DNA of 49,165 nucleotides, taken from contig BJOX01000096.1 of NCBI GenBank assembly GCA_009731375.1, positions 300,298-349,462 of the forward strand, in the 5' to 3' direction. The notes below the pieces were generated by a model that saw nothing but the letters and a program-made list of their open reading frames with translations, searched no databases and was not told where the DNA came from. The stretch's first letter is position 1; each line of letters begins with the position of its first letter. Made by a program: the position numbers and the translations under genes. This document shows, one piece after another, positions 36,934 through 49,165 of the stretch. The stretch comes from Paulinella micropora (Eukaryota; Cercozoa; Imbricatea; Euglyphida).

Positions 36934-37655
36934 ATGTGTGTGTGTGTGTGTGTGTGTATGTGTGTGTATGTGTGTGTATGTGTGTGTATGTGTGTTTGGT
37001 GTGTGTTGTGTGTGTATGTGTGTGTATGTGTGCGTGTGTGTATGTATGTGTGTTGTGTGTTGTGTGTGTGTGTGTGTATGTAATGTATGTATATATGTAT
37101 GCTATGTGTGTATGTATGTATGTATGTATGTATGTAATGTATGTATATATGTAATGTATGTATGTATGTATGTAATGTATGTATGTATGTTTGTATGTAT
37201 GTATGTATTTATGCATGCATGCATACATATGTATTTATGCAATGCATGCATGCATGTATGCATGTATGTATGTATGTATTTATGTATGTATGTATGTATG
37301 TATGTGTGTGTGTGTGTGTGTGCAATGTATGCAATGTATGTATGCAATGTATGCATGTATGTATGTATTTATGTATGTATGTATGTAATGTAATGTATGT
37401 ATGTATGCGTTGTATGTAATGTATGTATGTAATGTATGTAATGTATGTATGTATGTATGTATGTATGTATGTATTTATGCATGCATGCATACATATGTAT
37501 TTATGCAATGCATGCATGCATGTATGCATGTATGCATGTATGTATGTATGTATGTATGTACGTATGTAATGTATGTATGTATGTATGTATGTATGTATGC
37601 GTATGTATGTGTATGTATGTGTATGTATGTGTATGTATGTATGTATGTATGTATG

Positions 37656-37734
<79 letters not shown>

Positions 37735-37735
37735 G
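36718..37735. repeat. (GT)n, (GTAT)n and (AT)n arrays
   Basis: About 1 kb of related repeats. Blocks near 37190-37290 and 37460-37560 (TTTATGCATGCATGCATACA) are duplicated, showing higher-order duplication of about 270 bp. Confidence 0.92.
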
Positions 37736-37853
37736 AAAAGGCAAGCACTAGAAGTCACAGTACTGCTCTTGGGTCAAGAGAGAGAGAGAGAGAGAGAGGG
37801 AGGGAGGGAGGGGAGGGAGAGAGAGAGAGAGAGTGTGTGTGTGTGTGTGTGTG

Positions 37854-37894
37854 TGTACTGCTCTTGCTCCTGCTTCGTCACCTCCGCTCCCCTT
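37854..37894 (+). other. Possible exon start cut by a gap
   Basis: TACTGCTCTTGCTCCTGCTT and CGTCACCTCCGCTCCCCTT run into the gap. The word TACTGCTCTTGGGTCAAG preceded by CACAG occurs upstream at 37760-37778, again separated by GA/GT microsatellite. It resembles the exon-start copies seen elsewhere, but the frame cannot be tested. Confidence 0.25.
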
Positions 37895-38176
37895 NNNNNN
37901 NNNNNNNNNNNNNNNNNNNNNNNNNNNNNNNNNNNNNNNNNNNNNNNNNNNNNNNNNNNNNNNNNNNNNNNNNNNNNNNNNNNNNNNNNNNNNNNNNNNN
38001 NNNNNNNNNNNNNNNNNNNNNNNNNNNNNNNNNNNNNNNNNNNNNNNNNNNNNNNNNNNNNNNNNNNNNNNNNNNNNNNNNNNNNNNNNNNNNNNNNNNN
38101 NNNNNNNNNNNNNNNNNNNNNNNNNNNNNNNNNNNNNNNNNNNNNNNNNNNNNNNNNNNNNNNNNNNNNNNNNNNN
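37895..38176. other. Assembly gap, 282 N
   Basis: Unknown bases. The flank on the right is TATC repeat. Confidence 0.99.
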
Positions 38177-39295
<1,119 letters not shown>

Positions 39296-39399
39296 GTAAT
39301 GTAATATCGCTCGACGGTCATACCGGGAACCACCTATCTATCTAATGTACATGCATACACCTATCTATCTAATGTAATGTAAGGCACCACGTATCTATT

Positions 39400-39512
<113 letters not shown>

Positions 39513-39656
39513 GGACACCGTGATAGCCCAGTGGTCAAGTTCTACCATCTGGGCCCTGTCGCCAGTTCGATTCCCGTCGGTGCCACCAGTATTTTCATTG
39601 AACATACCGGTCTATTTCTGGACCAGTATTTTCATTGAACATACCGGCCCGTCTGG
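39513..39656 (+). mobile_element. tRNA-derived SINE-like element
   Basis: 39513-39588 is 76 nt, begins GGACACCG and ends GGTGCCACCA. It has an A box (TAGCCCAGTGG) and a B box (AGTTCGATTCC) at normal spacing. The acceptor stem pairs only if the extra A in GGACACCG is ignored, and the anticodon arm is weak, so a tRNA-derived SINE head or pseudo-tRNA is more likely than a working tRNA. It is followed by two direct copies of ACCAGTATTTTCATTGAACA plus TACCGG, then a gap. Confidence 0.5.
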
Positions 39657-40146
39657 NNNNNNNNNNNNNNNNNNNNNNNNNNNNNNNNNNNNNNNNNNNN
39701 NNNNNNNNNNNNNNNNNNNNNNNNNNNNNNNNNNNNNNNNNNNNNNNNNNNNNNNNNNNNNNNNNNNNNNNNNNNNNNNNNNNNNNNNNNNNNNNNNNNN
39801 NNNNNNNNNNNNNNNNNNNNNNNNNNNNNNNNNNNNNNNNNNNNNNNNNNNNNNNNNNNNNNNNNNNNNNNNNNNNNNNNNNNNNNNNNNNNNNNNNNNN
39901 NNNNNNNNNNNNNNNNNNNNNNNNNNNNNNNNNNNNNNNNNNNNNNNNNNNNNNNNNNNNNNNNNNNNNNNNNNNNNNNNNNNNNNNNNNNNNNNNNNNN
40001 NNNNNNNNNNNNNNNNNNNNNNNNNNNNNNNNNNNNNNNNNNNNNNNNNNNNNNNNNNNNNNNNNNNNNNNNNNNNNNNNNNNNNNNNNNNNNNNNNNNN
40101 NNNNNNNNNNNNNNNNNNNNNNNNNNNNNNNNNNNNNNNNNNNNNN
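39657..40146. other. Assembly gap, 490 N
   Basis: Unknown bases between the SINE-like element and a satellite. Confidence 0.99.
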
Positions 40147-40149
40147 TCC

Positions 40150-40880
40150 CCCCCCCCCCCCCCACCATTTCCGCACCCCTGCCGGAATAAATCATGGTTT
40201 GTGGGAACGAGGAGGAATTGGGAGCTCATATTTGCAGGGTGGCTAGCCCCAGATTCGATGTTGATGCTGACAGGAATTTACGCAAATATTTGCGTTAGGG
40301 GAGTGTCCTGAATGCCAAATTTCCTTGTTTTTTTTTCGCACCCCTGTCCCTATAAATCATGGTTTGTGTGAACCAGGAGGGGCTGGGAGCTCATGTTGAC
40401 AGGGTGGCTAGCCCCAGACTCGATGTTGATGCTGATATAATTTCTTTGGAATTCACGCAAATATTTGCGTTAGGGCAGTGTCCTGAATGCCAAATTTCCT
40501 TGTTTTTTTTGGCCTATTTTTGCACCCTCCATCCCTATAATCATAGTTTGTGGGAGCCAGGAGGAGTTGGGAGCTCATATTGGCAGGGTGACTAAACCCA
40601 GACTCGATCTTGATGCTGGTATAATTTTTTTGGAATTCACGCAAATATTTGCGTTAGGGGAGTGTCCTGAATGCCAAAATTCCTTGTTTTTATAGCCTAT
40701 TTTCTGCTCTCCCATCGGAATAAATCATGGTTTGTGGGAACCAGGAGGAGTTGGGAGCTCATATTGGCAGGGTGGCTAGCCCCAGACTCGATGTTGATGC
40801 TGATATAATTTTTTTGGAATTCGCGCAAATATTTGCGTTAGGGGAGTGTCCTGAATGCCCAAATTCCTTGTTTTTTAGCA
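40150..40880. repeat. Satellite of about 175 bp, four copies
   Basis: Each unit has AAATCATGGTTTGTGGGAAC, CAGGAGGAGTTGGGAGCTCA, GGGTGGCTAGCCCCAGACTC, then GATGTTGATGCTG, the palindrome ACGCAAATATTTGCGT and GGGAGTGTCCTGAATGCCAA. Copies start at about 40188, 40356, 40540 and 40723. The array may continue into the gap on its left. Confidence 0.9.
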
Positions 40881-41640
40881 GTACTTGCCGGTGCCTCGGA
40901 AATTGAACGTACCCTGTGGACGGGGCAGGGGGGGTCCGGGGGGCCCTTTCCCCGAAAACCCCAGCCCGGCAATTGTACGTACCCAATTGGGTCGCGGGTG
41001 GCACCCGAACCAGAAAATTGAGGTCTTGTCCCACCAGCCGCCCTCCGGCAATTGCACGTACCCTGTCGACGGGAAAGGGGGGGTCCGGGGGGGCCCTTTC
41101 CCCCGGGAAGCCCAGCCCCGCGATTGTACGTACCAGTTTTGGTCGCGGGTGGCACCCACACCAGAAAATTGAGGTCTTGGGTCACCAGGCGCCGTTTGCG
41201 CATACCAGAGGGAGTTAGCGGCTGACATTTGGTGTATCTGACACTTCTTGATGAGCTCTCTTCGAAAATATAAAAATTGTGGCGCCGGGTGGCATACACA
41301 CAGGAAAACTGAGGTTTTTGCGCCACCAGGCGCCGTTTGCGCACACTAGAGGGAGTTTGAGGCTGATGTTTGTTGTACCCGACACCTCTCGGTGCGCTCT
41401 CTTCGGATATCCAAAAAGTTTTGGTGGCGGGGTGGCACAAAAACCAGAGATTTAATGTTTTTGTGCCACCAGAGCTTACACTTGCGTTCTGCTGGTACCT
41501 CCGGCGATTGAAAGTACCCTGTCAACGGGAAAGGGGGGTCCGGGGGGCTCTCCCCCCGGGAACCCCAGCCCGAGGGGGGAAGGGGTGGGGTGCGCGGAGC
41601 GCACCGCAAACCATCCTTTCAGGTGTTGGCGCAGCCCATA
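40880..41640. repeat. Second satellite family, units of about 110-130 bp, six diverged copies
   Basis: Words GGCAATTG(T/C)ACGTACC, GGGGGTCCGGGGGGCCCTTT, CGGGTGGCAC, CCAGAAAATTGAGGTCTT and CACCAGGCGCCGTTTGCGCA recur through the block in changing combinations, so two sub-units alternate. GC-rich compared with the surroundings. No coding evidence despite open frames. Confidence 0.85.
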
Positions 41641-41666
41641 GTTATTATTATTATTACTATTATTAC

Positions 41667-41736
<70 letters not shown>

Positions 41737-42720
41737 TGTTTCTTTGTTTGTTTGTTTAGACATCTACCTGTGTAATATAATGGTGTAATGTAATTGTGTA
41801 ATATGTAATGTATAATCAGCAGAGGTAACGCACCACTTATCTATCTAGCTAGATATCTATCTGTGTATTGTTATGGTGTAATGTAATGGTGTCATGTAAT
41901 GGTGTAATGTAATGGTGTAATATAATGGTGTAATGTAATGGTGTAATGTAATGGTGTCATGTAATGGTGTCATGTAATGGTGTAATGTAATGGTGTAATG
42001 TAATGGTGTAATGTAATGTGTAATCTACTACGGGTACCTCAGCAGAGGTAACACACCACCTATCTACCTAGTTAGATATCTACCTGTGTATTGTTATGGT
42101 TTAATGTAATGTGTAATGTAATGTAATGTAATGTGATGTAATGTAATGTGATGTAATGTAAATGTAAATGTAAATGTCAATGTAAATGTAAATGTAAAAT
42201 GTAAATGTAAATGTAAATGTAAGTGTAAATGTAAGTGTAAAACGTAAGTGTAAAATGTAAATGTAAAATGTAAATGTAAAATGTAAATGTAAATGTAAAA
42301 TGTACAATGTAAAATGTAAAATGTAAAATGTAAATGTAAATGTAAAATGTAAAATGTAAATGTAAATGTAAAATGTAAAATGTAAATATGAAATGTAAAA
42401 TGTGAAATGTAAAATGTAAATGTAAAATGTAAAATGTAAAATGTAAAATGTAAAATGTAAAATGTGAAATGTAAAATGTAAAATGTAAAATGTAAATGTA
42501 AATGTAAGTGTAGTAAATGTAAATGTAAATGTAAATGTAAATGTAAATGTAAATGTAAATGTAAATGTAAATGTAAATGTATGTGTGTACGTAGTCAGCC
42601 GGCGCGGGCGCCGAGGCTATGTAAATGTAATTGTAAAATTACATGTAAAATGTAAAATGTAAAATGTAAAATGTAAAATGTAAATGTAAATGTAAATGTA
42701 AATGTATGTATGTATGTATG
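41641..42720. repeat. (ATT)n, (GTAATGTAATG)n and (AAATGT)n arrays
   Basis: ATT triplets to 41737, then GTGTAATGTAATG units, then AAATGT/AAAATGT. GTAGTCAGCCGG(C/A) with CGGGCGCCGAGGC occurs at 42591-42616 and 42732-42757 as a duplicated spacer. Confidence 0.92.
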
Positions 42721-42784
42721 TATGTATGTACGTAGTCAGCCGGCACGGGCGCCGAGGCAGAATACTATCTGGACATGGGGTCTA

Positions 42785-42785
42785 T

Positions 42786-42877
<92 letters not shown>

Positions 42878-42899
42878 TTATCTGTCTATCCATCCATCC

Positions 42900-42998
<99 letters not shown>

Positions 42999-43211
42999 CA
43001 TCTATCTATCTATCCATCCATCTTCAACGACATACTTTACCACATTATTCAGAATATATATACATACATACATACATACATACATACATACATACATACA
43101 TTCATACATACGTATATATATGTATATATATATATATATGTATATACATATATATATATATATATATATTCATACATACATACATACATACATACATACA
43201 TACATACATAC

Positions 43212-43300
<89 letters not shown>
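42785..43300. repeat. (TATC)n, (CATA)n and (AT)n arrays
   Basis: TATC to 43020, CATA/TATA to 43300. They directly precede the exon at 43316. Confidence 0.93.
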
Positions 43301-43303
<3 letters not shown>

Positions 43304-43315
43304 TAATTGCTCTGA

Positions 43316-43379
43316 GGCGCAAAAGGCGGCTGGGAGTTCAGTGCGGTCAGAGCCCTCCAACGCGTCGTCCATACTCCGG
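43316..43379 (+). CDS. Exon of an unrecognised plus-strand gene
   Basis: Acceptor-like CTCTGAG, then a frame reading [20 protein letters not shown] to a donor CCG|GTCTCT, phase 0. This phase matches the exon at 47894, giving [13 protein letters not shown] across the junction. The acceptor position is a guess. I do not recognise the protein. The last 30 bases of this exon with its donor are the seed of the large array that follows. Confidence 0.5.
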
Positions 43380-43760
43380 TCTCTTTCTATCTTTCTATCT
43401 TTCTGTCTTTCTATCTTTTCTATCTTTTCTATCTTAAAAAAAAATCTTTTCTATCTTTTCTATCGTTCTATCTATGGTCCGTCCAACTCCTCATCCATAC
43501 TCCGGTCTCTATCTATCTTTCTATCTTTCTATCTTTTCTATCTTTTTTAGACTTAAAAAAAAATCTTTTCTATCTTTTCTATCGTTCTATCTATGGTCCA
43601 CCCAACGCCTCGTCCATACTCCGGTCTCTATCTATCTTTCTATCTTTCTATCTTTTCTATCTTTTCTATCTTTTTTAGACTTAAAAAAAAAAATCTTTTC
43701 TATATTTTCTATCGTTCTATCTATGGGTCAGAGCCCTGCAACGCATCATCCATACTCCGG

Positions 43761-43839
<79 letters not shown>

Positions 43840-44004
43840 GTCTATCTGTCTATCTATCTATCTATCTATCTATCGCGTAGAACCGTCAGACTGCACAAAT
43901 TCGGGGCCTAGTGCCCATTCCCAGCCCGCTACCCAGTCGCCGATTGGCGGCGGGGTGGAATGGATGCCTATGTCTTCGGATATGCAGAGCTGATAGACCA
44001 AACA

Positions 44005-44088
<84 letters not shown>

Positions 44089-44397
44089 CTATCTTTTCTA
44101 TCTTTTCTATCTTTTCTATCTTTTCTATCGTTCTATCTATGGTCCGTCCAACGCGTCATCCATACTCCGGACTCTATCTATCTATCTTTCTATCTTTCTA
44201 TCTTTTCTATCTTTTCTATCTTTTCTATCGTTCTATCTATGAGTCCCAGTCCTCCAACGCATCATCCATACTCTGGTCTATCTATCTTTTCTATCTTTTC
44301 TATCTTTTCTATCTTTTCTATCTTTTCTATCTTTTCTATCTTTTCTATCTTTCTATCTATGGTCCGTCCAACGCACCATCCATACTCTATCTATCTA

Positions 44398-44457
<60 letters not shown>

Positions 44458-44549
44458 ACAAATTACTGTTTGATGTGAAACTGCGTTCCTTGCCAGGACT
44501 ACATTCCTTTGCGACATCTCATCTATCTATCTATCTATCTATCTATCTA

Positions 44550-44607
<58 letters not shown>

Positions 44608-44646
44608 TCTATTCTATTCTATTCTATTCTATTCTATTCTATTCAT

Positions 44647-44708
<62 letters not shown>

Positions 44709-44813
44709 ATTCTATTCTATTCTATTCTATTCTATTCTATTCTATTCTATTCTATTCTATTCTATTCTATTCTATTCTATTCTATTCTATTCTATTCTAT
44801 TCTATTCTATCTA

Positions 44814-44888
<75 letters not shown>

Positions 44889-44913
44889 ATCTATCTCCCT
44901 ATCTATCTATATA

Positions 44914-44949
<36 letters not shown>

Positions 44950-44950
44950 C

Positions 44951-45044
<94 letters not shown>

Positions 45045-45854
45045 CTATCTATCTATCTATCTATCTTTTCTATCTTTCTATCTATGAGCCGTCCAACGCA
45101 TCGGTCTATCTATCTTTCTATCTTTTCTATCTTTTCTATCTTTTCTATCTTTCTGTCTATGGGTCCGAGCCCTCTAACGCGTCATCCATACTCCAGTCTA
45201 TCTATCTTTCTATCTTTCTATCTTTTCTATCTTTTTTATCTTTCATGGTCCATCCATACTCCGGTCTATCTATCTTTTCTATCTTTTCTATCTTTTCTAT
45301 CGTTCTATCTATGGTCCGTCCAACGCCTCGTCCATACTCCGGTCTCTATCTATCTTTCTATCTTTCTATCTTTCTATCTTTCTATCTTTCTATCTTTTCT
45401 ATCTTTTCTATCTTTTCTATCTTTTCTTTCTTTTCTATCGTTCTATCTATGGTCCGTCCAACGCCTCATCCATACTCCGGTCTCTATCTATCTTTCTATC
45501 TTTCTATCTTTTCTATCTTTTTTAGACTTTTCTTTTCTATCTTTCTATCTTTTCTATCGTTCTATCTATGGTCCAACGCCTCGTCCATACTCCGGTCTCT
45601 ATCTCTCTTTCTATCTTTCTATCTTTCTATCTTTTCTATCTTTTTTAGACTTAAAAAAAAATCTTTCTATCTTTTCTATCGTTCTATCTATGGTCCACCC
45701 AACGCCTCGTCCATACTCCGGTCTCTATCTCTCTTTCTATCTTTCTATCTTTCTATCTTTTCTATCTTTTTTAGACTTAAAAAAAATCTTTTCTATCTTT
45801 TCTATCGTTCTATCTATGGGTCAGAGCCCTCCAACGCATCATCCATACTCCCGG

Positions 45855-45929
<75 letters not shown>

Positions 45930-45942
45930 GTCTATCTATCTA

Positions 45943-45983
<41 letters not shown>

Positions 45984-46269
45984 ATCTTTTCTATCTTTTC
46001 TATCTTTTCTATCTTTTCTATCGTTCTATCTATGGTCCGTCCAACGCGTCATCCATACTCCGGTCTATCTATCTTTCTATCTTTCTATCTTTTCTATCTT
46101 TTCTATCTTTTCTATCTTTTCTATCGTTCTATCTATGGTCCATCCAACGCATCATCCATACTCTGGTCTATCTATCTTTCTATCATTCTATCTTTTCTAT
46201 CTTTTCTATCTTTTCTATCTTTTCTATCTTTCTATCTATGGTCCGTCCACCGCATCATCCATACTGCGG

Positions 46270-46356
<87 letters not shown>

Positions 46357-46357
46357 G

Positions 46358-46397
<40 letters not shown>

Positions 46398-46417
46398 CCT
46401 CTATCTATCTATTCTAT

Positions 46418-46469
<52 letters not shown>

Positions 46470-46478
46470 CCTATCTAC

Positions 46479-46542
<64 letters not shown>

Positions 46543-47115
46543 ATCTATCTATCTATCTATCCATCTTTCTATCTTTTCTATCTTTCTATCTATGAGCCGT
46601 CCAACGCATCGGTCTATCTTTCTATCTTTTCTATCTTTTCTATGTTTTCTATCTTTTCTATCTTTTCTATCGTTCTGTCTATGGGTCCGAGCCCTCCAAC
46701 GCGTCATTCATACTCCGGTCTATCTATCTATCTTTCTATCTTTTCTATTTTTTTAATCTTTCTACCTATGGTCCATCCATACTCCGGTCTATCTATCTTT
46801 CTATCTTTTCTATCTTTTCTATCTTTTCTATCTTTCTACCTATGGTTCATCCATACTCCGGTCTATCTATCTTTTTATCTTTCTATCTTTTTTATCTTTC
46901 TACCTATGGTCCATCCATACTCCGGTCTATCTATCTTTCTATCTTTTCTATCTTTTCTATCTTTTCTATCTTTTCTATCTTTCTATCTATGGTCCGTCCA
47001 ACGCTTTATCCATACTCCAGTCTTTCTATCTTTTCTATCTTTTCTATCTTTTCTATCTTTTTATATCTTTTCTACTTTTCTATCTATGGTCAGAGCCCTC
47101 CAACGCATCATCCAT
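43380..47115 (+). repeat. Array of about 25 donor-end exon copies in TATC/TTTTCTATC
   Basis: The exon end CCTCCAACGCGTCGTCCATA then CTCCG|GTCT, or slightly changed forms, recurs at about 43480, 43602, 43732, 44148, 44249, 44367, 45092, 45167, 45250, 45320, 45458, 45573, 45700, 45826, 46041, 46143, 46246, 46600, 46687, 46768, 46845, 46910, 46996 and 47094. Units usually run: (TTTTCTATC)n, GTTCTATCTATGG, exon piece, GGTCTATC, repeat. Some carry AGACTTAAAAAAAAATC. A further partial spacer lies at 43875-44008, and a copy of the terminal exon at 44457-44521. Confidence 0.92.
44457..44521 (+). repeat. Truncated copy of the terminal-exon 3' part
   Basis: CACAAATTACTGTTTGATGT, GAAACTGCGTTCCTTGCC and GGACTACATTCCTTTGCGAC match 47283-47345 and 48165-48231. 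All three end in CATCTCATCTATC running into TATC. Confidence 0.88.
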
Positions 47116-47127
47116 AGTGCGGTCTAC

Positions 47128-47218
<91 letters not shown>

Positions 47219-47346
47219 CCTCCTTTTCTTTTTCCAGAACACAGTCTACCCGTGATTCCCATCCCGGACACATGCACAGTACACAAATTATTGTTTGATG
47301 TGAAACTGCGTTCCTTTGCAAGGACTACATTCCTTTGCGACATCTC

Positions 47347-47424
<78 letters not shown>

Positions 47425-47425
47425 G

Positions 47426-47464
<39 letters not shown>

Positions 47465-47465
47465 G

Positions 47466-47563
<98 letters not shown>

Positions 47564-47581
47564 CTATCTATCTATCCTATC

Positions 47582-47622
<41 letters not shown>

Positions 47623-47639
47623 CATCTATCCATCTATCC

Positions 47640-47682
<43 letters not shown>

Positions 47683-47683
47683 C

Positions 47684-47729
<46 letters not shown>

Positions 47730-47752
47730 GTCTGTCTGTCTATCTATCCGTA

Positions 47753-47824
<72 letters not shown>

Positions 47825-47880
47825 TACGTACATACATAAATACATACATACATACCTACTTGTATATATACGCAAATACC
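47116..47880. repeat. (TATC)n, (TC)n, (GC)n and a full copy of the terminal exon
   Basis: TATC arrays around 47219-47345. The latter duplicates 48102-48231 including the polypyrimidine tract and CAG acceptor (TTTCTTTTTCCAG). Confidence 0.9.
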
Positions 47881-47893
47881 TACATACGTAGGA

Positions 47894-47953
47894 CGACAAC
47901 GTCGTGGGTGAGTTTGGAGAGACCAAGACCGTCCGCTTTGGCAGCAGCTCGGT
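47894..47953 (+). CDS. Penultimate exon of the unrecognised plus-strand gene
   Basis: After ACGTAG the frame reads [20 protein letters not shown] (20 codons) to the donor TCG|GTGATC, phase 0. The sequence looks like real protein and is free of repeat. Joined to 48121 it gives GSSS-NTVYP-stop. Confidence 0.5.
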
Positions 47954-47980
47954 GATCTATCTATCATCTATCTATCTATC

Positions 47981-48071
<91 letters not shown>

Positions 48072-48120
48072 TCCTAGATTGCCTTTTTCTTCAACGTCCT
48101 TCCTCCTCTTCTTTTTCCAG

Positions 48121-48236
48121 AACACAGTCTACCCGTGATTCCCATCCCGGACACATGCACAGTACACAAATTATTGTTTGATGTGAAACTGCGTTCCTTT
48201 GCAAGGACTACATTCCTTTGCGACATCTCATCTATC
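48121..48236 (+). CDS. Terminal exon of the unrecognised plus-strand gene
   Basis: A strong acceptor (CTTCTTTTTCCAG) is followed by NTVYP and TGA (stop 48136-48138) if entered in phase 0. The rest would be 3' untranslated sequence. A different frame stays open for about 36 codons ([20 protein letters not shown] and so on) into the TATC array, so the phase choice rests only on the preceding exon. A near-identical copy lies at 47239. Confidence 0.4.
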
Positions 48237-48237
48237 T

Positions 48238-48377
48238 NNNNNNNNNNNNNNNNNNNNNNNNNNNNNNNNNNNNNNNNNNNNNNNNNNNNNNNNNNNNNNN
48301 NNNNNNNNNNNNNNNNNNNNNNNNNNNNNNNNNNNNNNNNNNNNNNNNNNNNNNNNNNNNNNNNNNNNNNNNNNNNN
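48238..48377. other. Assembly gap, 140 N
   Basis: Unknown bases in a TATC array. Confidence 0.99.
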
Positions 48378-48732
48378 GCGCAAGGGCTAAACAGGCAACC
48401 AACTCCTGACCATGGCTGATGAAGTCGGGGCGTGATGCAAAGGGTTGATGAAGTCGGGGTTGTAGAAAGGAACTCACAACGAGCGTGAACTCCTGAAACC
48501 TCGGCTTGTTTGTGGCATCATCTCCTTAGGGCACACGCTCCTGGGGAGTGTTCTAGTGTTGTCCCGTATAGTTCAAAAGGGCTCGGCTACCTTTCGGCTT
48601 GAACTGGGCACAGACACCAACCACAGCGAGACAGTGGTTGGTGTGCAGCTTGGCCGGTGCTGAAAGTTCTTGTCCGGGGGTAGTATAGGAGGCAATGGCT
48701 TTTCAAGCTAAGCCACGCCCATAGATTAAACA

Positions 48733-48735
<3 letters not shown>
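48378..48735. other. Complex sequence, possibly a retroelement 3' end
   Basis: About 350 bp without simple repeat. It contains the inverted words ACCAACCACAG and CAGTGGTTGGT (48617-48642) and the direct pair TGATGAAGTCGGGG. It ends ATTAAACATATC directly at a TATC array, like the spacer at 43989-44008 (GACCAAACATATC). I recognise no exon. Confidence 0.3.

Positions 48736-49165
<430 letters not shown>

Noticed and set aside
40885-41440. Pro/Arg-rich open frames in the GC-rich satellite
   Set aside because: They follow the tandem units, are open on both strands, and show no splice or start context.
43911-47839. Long plus-strand frames of the type [10 protein letters not shown] and LFYLFYLF
   Set aside because: TATC and TTTTCTATC repeats lack stops in some frames; composition is pure repeat.

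Overview
The window looks like nuclear DNA of a unicellular eukaryote. It has split genes with short exons (about 30-120 nt), GT..AG introns, non-LTR retrotransposon and MITE remnants, and an extreme load of microsatellites; well over half of the bases are simple repeat. A DD3-3-like secreted protein suggests a protist lineage (that family is known from Dictyostelium and some other protists), but I cannot assign a species. Many short N runs, often beside poly-C/poly-G or tetranucleotide arrays, show that array lengths in the assembly are unreliable.

Layout: 1-4.8 kb is intergenic GA/CT microsatellite with dispersed repeat pieces. 4.8-8.85 kb, + strand: a foldback element inside a (TAG)n tract, then a DD3-3-like gene (5142-8841; first exon not found). 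8.85-10.8 kb: unassigned. 10.8-21.6 kb, - strand: an ankyrin-repeat gene rebuilt from 15 small exons with consistent splice phases except at one junction. 22-25 kb: a Harbinger-like MITE with a paralogous near-empty site, and an exon with a CxxC motif surrounded by broken copies of itself. 25.6-26.0 kb: a Tc1/mariner-type MITE. 27.5-35.4 kb, - strand: a CAMK/AMPK-like Ser/Thr kinase gene in 12 exons with the standard catalytic motifs, and with a 2.8 kb purine-only tract inside one intron. 35.8-36.4 kb: the 3' end of a LINE. 36.6-48.2 kb, + strand: scattered exons of one unrecognised gene spread through kilobases of TATC/TTTTCTATC arrays and two large gaps, together with a SINE-like element and two mid-size satellites.

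The most interesting signal is a rule that holds at more than ten exons in all four genes. Introns contain broken direct copies of the neighbouring exon edge, each embedded in microsatellite. Copies of an exon's 5' end, with the acceptor, lie upstream; copies of its 3' end, with the donor, lie downstream. The largest case has about 26 copies of one donor-side exon edge. This looks like intron growth by repeated duplication of exon-intron boundaries together with a microsatellite, and it would scatter decoy splice sites through the introns. Apart from sharing this architecture I see no functional link between the genes.
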